Origin: Algisphaera agarilytica
GTDB lineage: Bacteria > Planctomycetota > Phycisphaerae > Phycisphaerales > Phycisphaeraceae
DNA: 64,000 nt
Direction: 5' to 3'
Assembly: GCF_014207595.1 (NCBI RefSeq)
Contig: NZ_JACHGY010000001.1
Location: 2,796,836 to 2,860,835, forward strand
Position numbers and translations under genes: made by a program. The notes below the pieces were generated by a model. The model was not told the DNA's origin. It ran no database searches and was given only the letters and a program-made list of their open reading frames with translations. Of this stretch, positions 17,329 through 26,006 are shown piece after piece; positions within the stretch are counted from its first letter, which is position 1; each line of letters begins with the position of its first letter.

Positions 17329-17640
17329 GTGAGTGATCCGAATACCCCAACCCTCGGCAAGAAAATCGACGAGCTCCTCGCTCCTTTTCTGCAAGACGAG
17401 TCCGAGCTCCAGAACCGCTTGGCTGAATTGAAGTCTGAGCTCGAGCAGCTGCAGACCGAAATGGAGCAAGTCAGCGAAGACTTGGCGGTGGTGCAGTCCG
17501 CGAAGATCGACGCGTTCCGCCAGGCCGCGCAGGACGACCCGGTGCTGAGTGCGGTGTTTATGGCCGACCAGGCCGGGCCGAAGCTGGTGGACGACGATTC
17601 GGAAAACGACGGCCATCCGCTGCTTTCCCACGCTTCCTGA
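17329..17640 (+). CDS. Small coiled-coil protein
   Basis: Predicted 103 residues from GTG 17329, with AGGAG 10 bases upstream. Residues about 20-55 form a heptad-rich coiled coil (LQNRLAELKSELEQLQTEM). The tail is acidic (VDDDSENDGH). The longer frame from 17236 lacks a ribosome site. No family is recognised. It stands alone between the response regulator and a bidirectional terminator. Confidence 0.6.
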   Translation: MSDPNTPTLGKKIDELLAPFLQDESELQNRLAELKSELEQLQTEMEQVSEDLAVVQSAKIDAFRQAAQDDPVLSAVFMADQAGPKLVDDDSENDGHPLLSHAS

Positions 17641-17681
17641 GCCTGCGGGCAACATTGAACCGGGCTGTATAAACCAATTAA

Positions 17682-17713
17682 AAAACCCACGGAGTTCAAT
17701 CCGTGGGTTTTTC
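17682..17713. terminator. Bidirectional terminator
   Basis: A 12-bp stem (AAAACCCACGGA and its complement) around the loop gttcaa, with A-run and T-run flanks on both sides. It serves the coiled-coil gene on the plus strand and glnII on the minus strand. Confidence 0.9.
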
Positions 17714-17737
17714 TTTGGATGTGGTTTTGAGGCCGGC

Positions 17738-18766
17738 TTAGAGGGCAGCGCAGGCGCCCTTGACGGTCTTGACGATCTCGGCGGCGACCTTGTAGGGGTC
17801 GGCCGAGGAGTTGGGGCGACGGTCTTCCAGCCAGCCCTTGTAGCCCGACTCGACGGTGGCGACCGGGATACGGATCGAAGCGCCGCGGTCCGAGATGCCG
17901 TAGGAGAACTTGTCGATCGACTGCGTTTCGTGCAGGCCGGTCAGACGCAGGTGGTTGTCGGCGCCGTAGGCGTCGATGTGGCGCTTGATGGCTTCGGGGG
18001 TACCGAAGGCTTCGCAGATCTTGTCGTAGACAGCCTTGTCGCCCGCGGTGCGGAGCGTGGTGTTCGAGAAGTTGGCGTGCATGCCGCTGCCGTTCCAGTC
18101 GCCGGCGACGGGCTTGCAGTGGTATTCGATCGACCAGCCGTACTTCTCGCCGATGCGCTCGAGCAGGTAGCGGGCGACCCACATCTCGTCACCGGCTTGG
18201 GTGGCGGACTCGGCGAAGCCTTGGAATTCCCACTGGCCGCACATCACTTCGGCGTTGATGCCTTCGACCTTGAGGCCGGCCTCGAGGCAGGCGTCGAGGT
18301 GCTCTTCGATGAACTCACGGCCGATGGCGTTCTGGGCGCCGACCGAGCAGTAGTACTGGCCCTGGGGAGCGGGGTAGCCGCCCTTGGGGAAGCCGATGGG
18401 GCGGTTGGTGTCGGGGTCGATGATGGCGTATTCCTGCTCGAAGCCGAACCAGAAATCGTTGTCGTCGTCGTCGATGGTCGCGCGGCCGTTCGACTCGTGC
18501 GGGGTGCCGTCGGCGTTGAGGACTTCGGTCATAACCAGGTAGGCGTTCTTACGGCCGGGGTCTTTGCAGATGAAGACAGGCTTGAGCAGGCAGTCGGAGC
18601 TGCCGCCTTCGGCCTGTTCGGTGGACGAGCCGTCAAACGACCACATGGGGCACTCTTCGAGGGTTCCGCCGAAGTCCTTGAAAAGGACCTTGGTCTTGCT
18701 GCGGAGGCTTTGGGTGGGCTTGTAGCCGTCGAGCCAGATGTATTCGAGTTTGGTGGGGGTGCTCAT
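17738..18766 (-). CDS. glnII: Glutamine synthetase type II
   Basis: Makes glutamine from glutamate, ammonia and ATP. At 342 residues it has the short, eukaryote-like GSII form rather than the ~470-residue GSI. Motifs are the beta-grasp start LEYIWLDGY, WSFDGSSTEQA, FGFEQEYAI with metal-binding glutamates, GINAEVMCGQWEFQ, the ATP loop KPVAGDWNGSGMHANFS and the C-terminal RGASIRIP. It lacks the GSI adenylylation tyrosine region. It appears to be monocistronic. Confidence 0.95.
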   Translation of the reverse strand: MSTPTKLEYIWLDGYKPTQSLRSKTKVLFKDFGGTLEECPMWSFDGSSTEQAEGGSSDCLLKPVFICKDPGRKNAYLVMTEVLNADGTPHESNGRATIDDDDNDFWFGFEQEYAIIDPDTNRPIGFPKGGYPAPQGQYYCSVGAQNAIGREFIEEHLDACLEAGLKVEGINAEVMCGQWEFQGFAESATQAGDEMWVARYLLERIGEKYGWSIEYHCKPVAGDWNGSGMHANFSNTTLRTAGDKAVYDKICEAFGTPEAIKRHIDAYGADNHLRLTGLHETQSIDKFSYGISDRGASIRIPVATVESGYKGWLEDRRPNSSADPYKVAAEIVKTVKGACAAL

Positions 18767-19099
18767 ATGCGTTGATCCTCAAACAGTAAAAGAAGCGAAG
18801 TTTCTTATTTCTGACGCGACGGTGAATAGCGTTCTACGTCTACGGTCGGAGGTTTATAGAGCATTTTTTGGAGTTTATCAAGGCCCTCCCGGAGAAAAAG
18901 TAGAAATTCTAGGCGAGATACCGGATCAAAAATTTGAAATTGAAGCACGATTTAGGATGTGTGCTTAAAATTTAGGCAATTGACTCTGTGCGCAAGCAAT
19001 CTCCTCAGTGCGGTCATAACCGCTGAGGATCTGGTGTTGTGAGTGATTGGGCTATGAAGAGCGTGCCAGGTGGCTAACGCTCGGCATGATGGAGGTGAA
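18767..19099. other. Intergenic region between glnII and tRNA-Cys
   Basis: No gene is supported; a short plus-strand frame here mostly overlaps glnII antisense. A 12-13-bp hairpin with one bulged T (TCCTCAG-t-GCGGT paired with AACCGCTGAGGA) at 19002-19029 lies 70 bases downstream of tRNA-Cys and may terminate or protect its transcript. The rest should hold the glnII promoter. Confidence 0.45.
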
Positions 19100-19182
19100 A
19101 GGCCGGAATGGGATTCGAACCCATGACTGCTTACGCAAGCGGATTTGCAATCCGCCCCCTTGGTCCACTCGGGCACCCGGCC
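19100..19182 (-). tRNA. tRNA-Cys (anticodon GCA) with long variable arm
   Basis: Acceptor arms GGCCGGG and TCCGGCC pair fully (one G-U). The anticodon stem GCGGA/TCCGC encloses TTGCAAA, giving anticodon GCA. The T arm is ATGGG-TTCGAAT-CCCAT and the discriminator base is U, the Cys identity base. The variable region is 14 nt and can form a hairpin (TTGC-gtaa-GCAG), and the D stem has only three pairs. These are features of class II tRNAs such as tRNA-Ser. Normal tRNA-Cys has a 4-5-nt variable loop. CCA is not encoded. Confidence 0.93.
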
Positions 19183-19271
19183 GTTAGGTGTAGCTCAACA
19201 TTCTAGGCTCACGCTGCCGTGACGCAAACGGCTTCCATCAGGCAGCCTTCATGTGCGGATTTCTGCAGCGA

Positions 19272-21113
19272 TCAGCCGGTGAGTTGGTTGTGCACCAGCG
19301 TCTGGTAGATCGGGCAGCGCTCCAGCAGTTGGTCGTGTTTGCCTTGGTCGACGATCTGGCCGTCGTCCATCACCACGATGTTGTCGCAGTCCACCACGGT
19401 CGACAGGCGGTGGGCGATGATCAGCGTCGTTCGGCCCGCGCGGGCTTCGTTGATCGCCGCGGTGATCCGGGCTTCGCTCTCGGCATCGATCTGGCTGGTG
19501 GCTTCGTCCAGGATAAGGATCGCGGGGTCGCGCAGGATGGCCCGGGCGATGCACAGCCGCTGGCGTTGCCCGCCCGAAAGCCCGGAACCGCCCTCGCCCA
19601 GCACGGTGTCGTACCCGTCGGGCAGCTCGTTCACGAACTCGTCGGCAAACGAGGCCTGCGCCGCGGCGATGATGTCTTCGCGTGGGGTGTCGCGTCGCCC
19701 GTAGGCGATGTTGTCGGCGATGGTCCCGGCGAACATCACGCTGTGCTGGGTCACCGCCGAGATCTGATGACGTAGAGACCGGAGCGAGACGGTCGCGATG
19801 TCGGTGCCGTCGATCAGGACACGGCCCTGGGTGGGGTTGGTCAGCCGGGGCACGAGGTTGAGCAGCGTGGACTTGCCCGAGCCGTTGGTCCCGACGATCG
19901 CGACAGACTGGCCGTGCACCACGCGGAGGTCCAGGTGGCTGACGGCAAACTCTTCGCTGCCGGGGTAGCGGTACGACACGGACTCAAACACGATGTCCTG
20001 GTGGTGGCGGGGCAGGACGGGGTTGGTCTCGGCCTTGTGGTACTCACGGGTATTGGGCTCGGGCTCGGCGTCCAGCACCTCTTTGATCCGCACCGCGGCG
20101 GCTCCCGCTTCCTGCAGGTCGTTGTTCAGATTGGCCAGCGGCCGGACCGAATTACCCGCCATTCCCAGCAAAACCAGCACTTTGACCATGTCGGTGGGGT
20201 TGCCTTGGCCGTTGAAGACGTACCAGGCCGCCGCCAGCGATACGCCCATCACGCCCACCAGCGAGATCAGCTCGATCACCGGCGAACTGAGCGCCTTGGC
20301 GGTCCGTGCTCGGAAAATCTGTTTTTCCAGCGAGCGGTTGATGGTGTTGAATCGCCGGCGTTCGTAGCCTTCGGCGTTGTGCAGGCGGACCACGGACGGG
20401 TGCTGGATCGACTCCTGCACCGCACCGATCATGTTGGCGTATTCACGCAGGGTGTACTTCGTGGCCCGCCGGATGCGCTTGCCGAACTTCTTGATCGCGA
20501 CGCCGATGATCGGCAGCCCGATCAGGAAGATGCCGGTGAGCTTCCAATCGACGTACAGGGCGAACAGCAGGAACGCGAAGCCCATCAGCACGTCGCGGAC
20601 CGCTTTGCCCATCAGGGTGTTGAAGCCTTTACCGAGTTGGCCCGTGTCGCCGACGAGTCGACTGAGACTGTCGGCCGAACGCAGGTCTTCCGAGGTCTCG
20701 ATGGGCAGGTGCAGGATGTTGAAAAACGCCTGCTGGCGGATGCGGGTGACGACGCGGACACCGACGGTGATCGCCAGGGCCTGGTGGGTGTATCGCATGG
20801 TCGAGCCGAAGAGCGCTAGCGGCAGGATGAACAGGATCGCGTAGAGGAAGCTCTTGAACCCGTCCGAGGGGAGGCGGTCGGCCCAGTGGCTGTAGTCGCC
20901 GCCCAGCCGCCTGATGGTGTCGGGGGCTTGTAAGAATTCCCGGGCCGCTTCCTGGAGGCCTTGCTGGTTGCCGATCAGCAGATCGATGATCTGCATCAGC
21001 ATTGCAAAGCCCGCGGTGGCGCTGGCCGTATCCAGCAGCGCGGCGATCATGGCGATCACCAGCAGCTTGCGGTACCTCAGCATTTGGCGGGCAAATAGCC
21101 AGAAGGTTTTCAC
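19272..21113 (-). CDS. ABC transporter, fused permease-ATPase (MsbA-like exporter)
   Basis: A 613-residue half-transporter. Six membrane helices fill residues 1-340 and the ATPase follows: Walker A GTNGSGKST, signature LSGGQRQR, Walker B ILILDEATS and H-loop IIAHRLST. The layout fits MsbA-type lipid or drug exporters working as homodimers. The substrate is not evident. GTG 21113 gives the usual short leader (VKTFWLFARQMLRYRK) before helix 1. A longer frame to 21239 would overlap the divergent Spx/ArsC gene. Confidence 0.9.
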   Translation of the reverse strand: MKTFWLFARQMLRYRKLLVIAMIAALLDTASATAGFAMLMQIIDLLIGNQQGLQEAAREFLQAPDTIRRLGGDYSHWADRLPSDGFKSFLYAILFILPLALFGSTMRYTHQALAITVGVRVVTRIRQQAFFNILHLPIETSEDLRSADSLSRLVGDTGQLGKGFNTLMGKAVRDVLMGFAFLLFALYVDWKLTGIFLIGLPIIGVAIKKFGKRIRRATKYTLREYANMIGAVQESIQHPSVVRLHNAEGYERRRFNTINRSLEKQIFRARTAKALSSPVIELISLVGVMGVSLAAAWYVFNGQGNPTDMVKVLVLLGMAGNSVRPLANLNNDLQEAGAAAVRIKEVLDAEPEPNTREYHKAETNPVLPRHHQDIVFESVSYRYPGSEEFAVSHLDLRVVHGQSVAIVGTNGSGKSTLLNLVPRLTNPTQGRVLIDGTDIATVSLRSLRHQISAVTQHSVMFAGTIADNIAYGRRDTPREDIIAAAQASFADEFVNELPDGYDTVLGEGGSGLSGGQRQRLCIARAILRDPAILILDEATSQIDAESEARITAAINEARAGRTTLIIAHRLSTVVDCDNIVVMDDGQIVDQGKHDQLLERCPIYQTLVHNQLTG

Positions 21114-21213
21114 AGCGTCGGCTCGGGGGCGGGCACCGGCGTCGGCCGGGCAATAGGACCCGATAGTGTAAAGCACCTCACGCAGCGAGGCGCAGCCGCG
21201 ATACACTCCGGTC

Positions 21214-21585
21214 ATGTCCAAGAACTCCACCCGTCTCACTGTCTACGGCTACATGAAGTGCGATTCCTGCCGAAAAGCCCTGAAATGGCTCGACGCCGCC
21301 GGGCTCGAACACACCTTCGTCAACATCACCGAAAACCCGCCCGCCGCGAAAACGCTGAAGGCGGTGTTAGCTGACAGGCGGTACGAGCTGAAGCATCTGT
21401 TCAACACCTCCGGCCAGCTCTACCGCTCGATGAACATTAAAGCGAAGCTGCCGGAGATGACGCAGGCCGAGGCGTTGGCGCTTCTCGCCGGGCATGGCAA
21501 ACTGATCAAGCGCCCGATCATTACCGACGGAACGCGATTCACGGTTGGCTTCAAGCCGCCGGTTCTCGAAGAAGTCTGGGCCTGA
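21214..21585 (+). CDS. Spx/ArsC-family thioredoxin-fold protein
   Basis: A 123-residue protein beginning with the redox motif VYGYMKCDSCRKALKWL (CxxC), followed by DRRYELKHLFNTSGQLYR and IKRPIITDG, the pattern of ArsC/Spx/MgsR/YffB proteins. Members are either arsenate reductases or RNA polymerase-binding regulators. The context does not decide between them, and no arsenic genes are nearby. It is divergent from the ABC exporter, with the two starts about 100 bases apart. Confidence 0.85.
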   Translation: MSKNSTRLTVYGYMKCDSCRKALKWLDAAGLEHTFVNITENPPAAKTLKAVLADRRYELKHLFNTSGQLYRSMNIKAKLPEMTQAEALALLAGHGKLIKRPIITDGTRFTVGFKPPVLEEVWA

Positions 21586-21627
21586 CGCGGCGACCCCGCA
21601 TCGCGCTACGGGTATACTCCGAGGCTG

Positions 21628-22581
21628 ATGAGCACGGCTGTTTTACCGTCAAATCCGAGCAGGGCGAACCCACGATGGCGACTCTCGCCGGGGTGGGTCG
21701 GGGCGGTGCTTCTGGCGGTGATCGCCTTGCCGTGTTTCTTGACGCTGCCCTGGTCTCTGTCGCGCTACGACGATCAGCGCAGCGATCAGGTCGAGATGAT
21801 TCACGCGGCCCCGAGCTGGTCCGAGCCGATGGGCACGGATGGTTTGGGGCGGAGCCTGCTTTGGCGCAGCTTGCTGGGCGGGGCGATCAGTCTCACGATC
21901 GGGATCAGTGCTGCGCTCATTGCCGTGCTGATCGGCGTGACGTGGGGCGCGGCGTCCGGCTACGCCGGCGGCAAAACCGACGCCACGATGATGCGGGCGG
22001 TGGATGTGCTCTACGGCCTGCCATACATCCTACTGGTGGTCATGGTCTCCATCGCATTGCAGCCCGCGATCGAACATCTCACGGGCCCCATCCTCGGCTT
22101 CTCCGAGACCGTGGCGGGCAATGTCTCGGGCATCCTGACACTCCTGCTCGCCATCGGCGGGGTGAGCTGGCTGACCATGTCGCGGGTGATCCGCGGGCAG
22201 GTACTGAGCCTGCGCAGCCAACCGTTCATCGAGGCGACCAAAGCCGTGGGCATGGGCCCGGTCCGCGTGTTTCGGCTGCACCTCTTGCCGAACCTGATCG
22301 GCGTGATCGTGGTCTACGCGACCCTGGCGGTGCCTCTGGCGATCCTGCAGGAGTCGTTCCTGAGCTTCCTGGGCATCGGCGTGCGTCTGCCGCTGCCGAG
22401 CTGGGGGAACCTGGCGTCCACGGGCGTGAAAGAATTGCCTGCACTCACCAGCCCGGACCTGCCGATGCGTTGGTGGCTCTTGGTATTCCCCTGCACGCTG
22501 CTGGGTTTGACCCTGATGGCGCTAAACTTTTTGGGTGACGCGTTGCGGGACCGTTTCAACCCCAAGCGCAGCCCGCGTTGA
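21628..22581 (+). CDS. Peptide ABC importer permease, OppC/DppC-like (first copy)
   Basis: A 317-residue inner-membrane permease. It has the OppC entry GTDGLGRSLLWRSLLGG, six helices and the EAA loop (EATKAVGMGPVRVFRLHLLPN), which docks the ATPase. It starts a five-gene string: permease, binding protein, OppB-like, second OppC-like, OppD-like. Two OppC-type permeases with a single OppB-type partner is unusual; either this one replaces the other in alternate complexes or it is a relict duplicate. Confidence 0.88.
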   Translation: MSTAVLPSNPSRANPRWRLSPGWVGAVLLAVIALPCFLTLPWSLSRYDDQRSDQVEMIHAAPSWSEPMGTDGLGRSLLWRSLLGGAISLTIGISAALIAVLIGVTWGAASGYAGGKTDATMMRAVDVLYGLPYILLVVMVSIALQPAIEHLTGPILGFSETVAGNVSGILTLLLAIGGVSWLTMSRVIRGQVLSLRSQPFIEATKAVGMGPVRVFRLHLLPNLIGVIVVYATLAVPLAILQESFLSFLGIGVRLPLPSWGNLASTGVKELPALTSPDLPMRWWLLVFPCTLLGLTLMALNFLGDALRDRFNPKRSPR

Positions 22582-22634
22582 TGCTTGTTGCGAGTTACGG
22601 GCTTGATGTCCGCCTCTGTTTTTGAAAGTTGGCT

Positions 22635-24479
22635 ATGGAAAACCGCTTCGGCTTCAAAGACCTCGTCCTGACCGTGCTCCTCGTGGCGATCCTGGCCAGC
22701 ATCTGGCTGGCGATGAAGCAGTACGACCGCCAGTGGGAAGTGATGCAACGCATCGATGACCGCTTGGCCGAGCAGGCCGAGGTGCTGCGTCAGCTCAACA
22801 CGACGCTGAGTCAGGGTGTCCGCGTGAGCGGCGATGGCGACGGTGGGCCGACCACGGTGTCGTCCGCGCCGCCGCTGCCGCACTACCGCTGGGAAGCCGC
22901 ACGCGAACAAGAGGGCTATGCCCAGGGCGACTGGTTTGTCGATGCGTTCGCCCAGCAGGTCGGCAAGCTCACGCCGCTGATCTCGACGGATGCGTACCAG
23001 AGCACGATCGAGAGCTATGTGCTCGAGTCGCTCATCACCCGGGACCCCGAAACGCTGGACTGGATCCCGTGGATCGCTCATTCATGGGAGGTTTCCGAAG
23101 ACGGCCTGACGATCGCTTTCAATCTCCGCGATGACGTGGTGTTTTCTGATGGGGTGCCGCTGACTTCGGAAGATGTACTGTTCACACTGGATCTGATCCG
23201 CAACCCTGAAATCAACGCGCCGCGTCTGGTGCCGTACTACGAGTCGATCGAATCGCTCGTGGCCGAGGGCCCGCATCGCGTGGTGTTCACACTCAGCGAA
23301 CCGTACTTCCAGTCGCTGACCATCACCGGCGGGATGGACATCCTTGCCAAACACTATTACGAGCAGTTCAGCCCCGAAGAGTTCAACACTTCGACCGGGT
23401 TGCTGTTCGGTTCGGGGCCGTACAAGCTGCCGATCAACCCCGAGGACTGGCAGCCCGGGAGTGGGCAGGTTGAGCTGGTGCGTAACGATGAGTACTGGGG
23501 GCCCCGGCCGACATTCGATCGCCTACGTTGGCAAGAGATCACCGATGAGCAGGCTCAGCTCGTCTCGCTCCGCAACGGTGATATCGACCGCTACAGCGTC
23601 CGTCCCGAGCAGTATGTGAAGCTCAAAGACGACAAAGCCCTCAATGAGACCGCAGACCTTTATGAATACAGCGCGGTGTCGGCGGGCTACCGCTACATCG
23701 GCTGGAACCAAGTGAAGGACGGCAAGCCCACGCCGTTCGCCGATGTCCGCGTCCGCCGGGCGATGACCATGCTGCTGAATCGTCAGGAGATGTGCGAGCA
23801 GCTGATGGCGGGGTTGGCGACGGTGGCCACCGGACCGTTCAACCCGCTGAGCCCGCAATACGACCCGACGGTCGATCCGATCGCCTACGACCCCGATGCG
23901 GCCAAGGCCCTGCTACGCGAAGCGGGCTTCGCCGACACCGACGGCGACGGCGTGCTCGAAGGGCCGGACGGCAAGCCGTTTCGGTTCAAGCTCATCTACC
24001 CCAGCGGCAGCACGAATTACCAGCAGATGGCGGCCTATTGCAAAGACGCTTACGCCCGTGCGGGCATCACGATGGAGCTCGATCCCACCGAGTTCAACAC
24101 CATGATCGACCGCATCCAGGACCGGAATTTCGAAGCGATCACGCTTGGGTGGGGCGGCGTGATTGAATCTGACCCCAAGCAGATTTTCCACTCGGAGATG
24201 ATCGAGGGCGGTGGCGACAACTATGTGGGCTATCGCAACGCCGAGTTGGACGCGTTGATCGACGAGGCTCGCATGACCGTGGACGCCGATGAACGCACCG
24301 CGTTGTGGCACCGGGTCCACCGCATCCTGCAAGAAGATCAGCCCTACACCTTTATGTTTAACCGCAAGTCGGTGATCTTCCTGGATGACCGATTTGGGAA
24401 CGTGAAAGTCACCAAGGTCGGGATCAGCGACCCGGTGGAGATGTTCGTACCCCGCAGCGATCAGCGCTGGACGCAGTAG
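22635..24479 (+). CDS. Peptide ABC transporter substrate-binding protein (OppA/DppA family)
   Basis: 614 residues. The SBP_bac_5 fold shows in LTPLISTDAYQSTIESYVLESL, the DGLTIAFNLRDDVVFSDGVPLTSEDV block and ILQEDQPYTFMFN. Instead of a lipobox it has an uncleaved-looking N-terminal membrane helix (about residues 11-27) followed by a coiled coil (QRIDDRLAEQAEVLRQL), so it is probably membrane-anchored on a stalk. It lies between the two permease blocks of the operon. Peptide specificity is inferred from family only. Confidence 0.9.
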   Translation: MENRFGFKDLVLTVLLVAILASIWLAMKQYDRQWEVMQRIDDRLAEQAEVLRQLNTTLSQGVRVSGDGDGGPTTVSSAPPLPHYRWEAAREQEGYAQGDWFVDAFAQQVGKLTPLISTDAYQSTIESYVLESLITRDPETLDWIPWIAHSWEVSEDGLTIAFNLRDDVVFSDGVPLTSEDVLFTLDLIRNPEINAPRLVPYYESIESLVAEGPHRVVFTLSEPYFQSLTITGGMDILAKHYYEQFSPEEFNTSTGLLFGSGPYKLPINPEDWQPGSGQVELVRNDEYWGPRPTFDRLRWQEITDEQAQLVSLRNGDIDRYSVRPEQYVKLKDDKALNETADLYEYSAVSAGYRYIGWNQVKDGKPTPFADVRVRRAMTMLLNRQEMCEQLMAGLATVATGPFNPLSPQYDPTVDPIAYDPDAAKALLREAGFADTDGDGVLEGPDGKPFRFKLIYPSGSTNYQQMAAYCKDAYARAGITMELDPTEFNTMIDRIQDRNFEAITLGWGGVIESDPKQIFHSEMIEGGGDNYVGYRNAELDALIDEARMTVDADERTALWHRVHRILQEDQPYTFMFNRKSVIFLDDRFGNVKVTKVGISDPVEMFVPRSDQRWTQ

Positions 24480-24553
24480 TCGGCTTGCAGGCCGTAGGCG
24501 ACAGGGCCAGCCCATACCCCCGGCACACCGCCATCGCTTGCGTCCGACCCATT

Positions 24554-24581
24554 CCCTACTGCCTACTCCCTATTCCCTGCC
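24554..24581. repeat. Four degenerate 7-bp direct repeats upstream of the OppB-like gene
   Basis: CCCTACT, GCCTACT, CCCTATT and CCCTGCC stand in tandem and end 3 bases before the ATG at 24585, in the place where a ribosome-binding site would be. The function is unknown; it may be a small dispersed repeat. Confidence 0.5.
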
Positions 24582-24584
24582 CTC

Positions 24585-26006
24585 ATGCTCAGCTATATCA
24601 TCCGACGAATCCTGCTGCTGTTCCCCACGCTTCTGGGCGTGTTGGCGGTGGTGTTTTTCGTGATGGCTTTTTCGCCCGGTGGGTTTGGGGGCACGGGATT
24701 GAATGCCGACGGTGCGCAAACCGAAGGTGAAGACGCCAAGCGTGCCCGTAAGGCGTTGGAGCGTCGTTATGGATTGGACTTGCCCAAGGTGGCTCAGTTT
24801 GGTCGGTGGTTGAACCAGGTCTCGCCGGTGGGCTTTCGGATGTCCGGCGATGTGAAGTTCACCGAGGAAGAGCGGGATACGGTTCAGCAGATGTTGGCCG
24901 AAGAGCCGTTCAACACCCGGCCGACGCGTCTTGACCGGGCGGTGAACATGACGCAAACCCTCGCGGCCTATACGGGCCTCGAGCCCGAGGAGGCGGCGCA
25001 ACGCGTCAAAGACGGGCTGAAAAAGCCCAGCGAAAACCTGGCGATTCTTGAGTTGATCGATGCGTCGATGGAGCCCGTGGAGCTTGAGCGTTTGGAGGCC
25101 AAGCTTGTTGAACTGGAGTCCGCCGATTCGCGGGCGCTAGAGCGGGCGCAGAACGAGTACCTGCAGGTGTTGGCGTTCGAGGCCTCGGGCCGATCACGTA
25201 TCCGCTTCGATCGGCCCGCGTTCAAGGCACCGGACCTGGGCCAGACGCTTCGTGGCCGAAACGTGGGCGAGCTGCTGCTCGAGCGTGTTCCCGTGACGCT
25301 GCTCCTGAACCTGCTGGCGATCCCGCTCATCTATGTCATCGCGATCACCAGCGGTATCTACGCCGCTCGGCACAAAGGCGGAGCGTTCGACCTCGGCAGC
25401 GGGGCGGCGTTTCTGGGCTTGTGGTCGGTCCCGCAGATCTGGGCGGGCGTACTGCTGATCACCTACTTCGCCAACCAGCAATACTTCCGCTGGTTCCCCG
25501 CGGCGGGCCTGCACGACCTGCAGGCGGCGAGCATGGCGTTCTTCCCGTCGTGGGGCGAAGCAGGCTTCCAGCGCGGCTGGCTGCTCGACTCGCTCTGGCA
25601 CCTAGTGTTGCCGGTGGCGTGCATGGCCTACGGCGGGTTCGCGGTGATGAGCAAGGTCATGCGCGGCGCGATGCTCGAAAACCTCTCGGCCGACTTTGTA
25701 CGGACCGCCCGCGCTAAGGGCGTGGCCGAGGGTGTGATCCTGTGGCGGCACGCGTTCCGCAACAGCGTGCTGCCGCTCATCACCATGGTGTCGGGCGTGC
25801 TGCCCGCGTTGTTCGTCGGCGCATTTGTGGTCGAGACGATCTTCTCGATCAACGGCCTGGGTAAGCTCGGCGTCGAGGCCGCCTTCCAGAAAGACCGCGA
25901 ACTCGTCATGGCCACCACGCTCATTGGTGGCCTGCTCGGATTGACCAGCGAACTGGTCCGTGACATCTGCTATGCCATCGCCGACCCGAGGGTGAGCTAT
26001 GACTAA
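24585..26006 (+). CDS. Peptide ABC importer permease, OppB/DppB-like
   Basis: 473 residues, about 150 longer than usual. The N-terminal helix YIIRRILLLFPTLLGVLAVVFFVM is standard for OppB. Then comes a large, charged insertion (about residues 35-215) probably outside the membrane. The conserved permease core follows, with the EAA loop TARAKGVAEGVILWRHAFRN and FVVETIFSINGLGKL. The gene overlaps the next permease by 8 bases (ATGACTAA), so translation is probably coupled. No Shine-Dalgarno sequence precedes its start, only short direct repeats. Confidence 0.9.
   Translation: MLSYIIRRILLLFPTLLGVLAVVFFVMAFSPGGFGGTGLNADGAQTEGEDAKRARKALERRYGLDLPKVAQFGRWLNQVSPVGFRMSGDVKFTEEERDTVQQMLAEEPFNTRPTRLDRAVNMTQTLAAYTGLEPEEAAQRVKDGLKKPSENLAILELIDASMEPVELERLEAKLVELESADSRALERAQNEYLQVLAFEASGRSRIRFDRPAFKAPDLGQTLRGRNVGELLLERVPVTLLLNLLAIPLIYVIAITSGIYAARHKGGAFDLGSGAAFLGLWSVPQIWAGVLLITYFANQQYFRWFPAAGLHDLQAASMAFFPSWGEAGFQRGWLLDSLWHLVLPVACMAYGGFAVMSKVMRGAMLENLSADFVRTARAKGVAEGVILWRHAFRNSVLPLITMVSGVLPALFVGAFVVETIFSINGLGKLGVEAAFQKDRELVMATTLIGGLLGLTSELVRDICYAIADPRVSYD

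Noticed and set aside
17549-18775. 408-codon plus-strand frame
   Set aside because: It is antisense to glnII; the Val/Gly-rich translation is typical of a mirror frame.
18738-18968. 76-codon plus-strand frame upstream of glnII
   Set aside because: Part of it is antisense to glnII and no ribosome site or family supports it; the rest is AT-rich promoter sequence.
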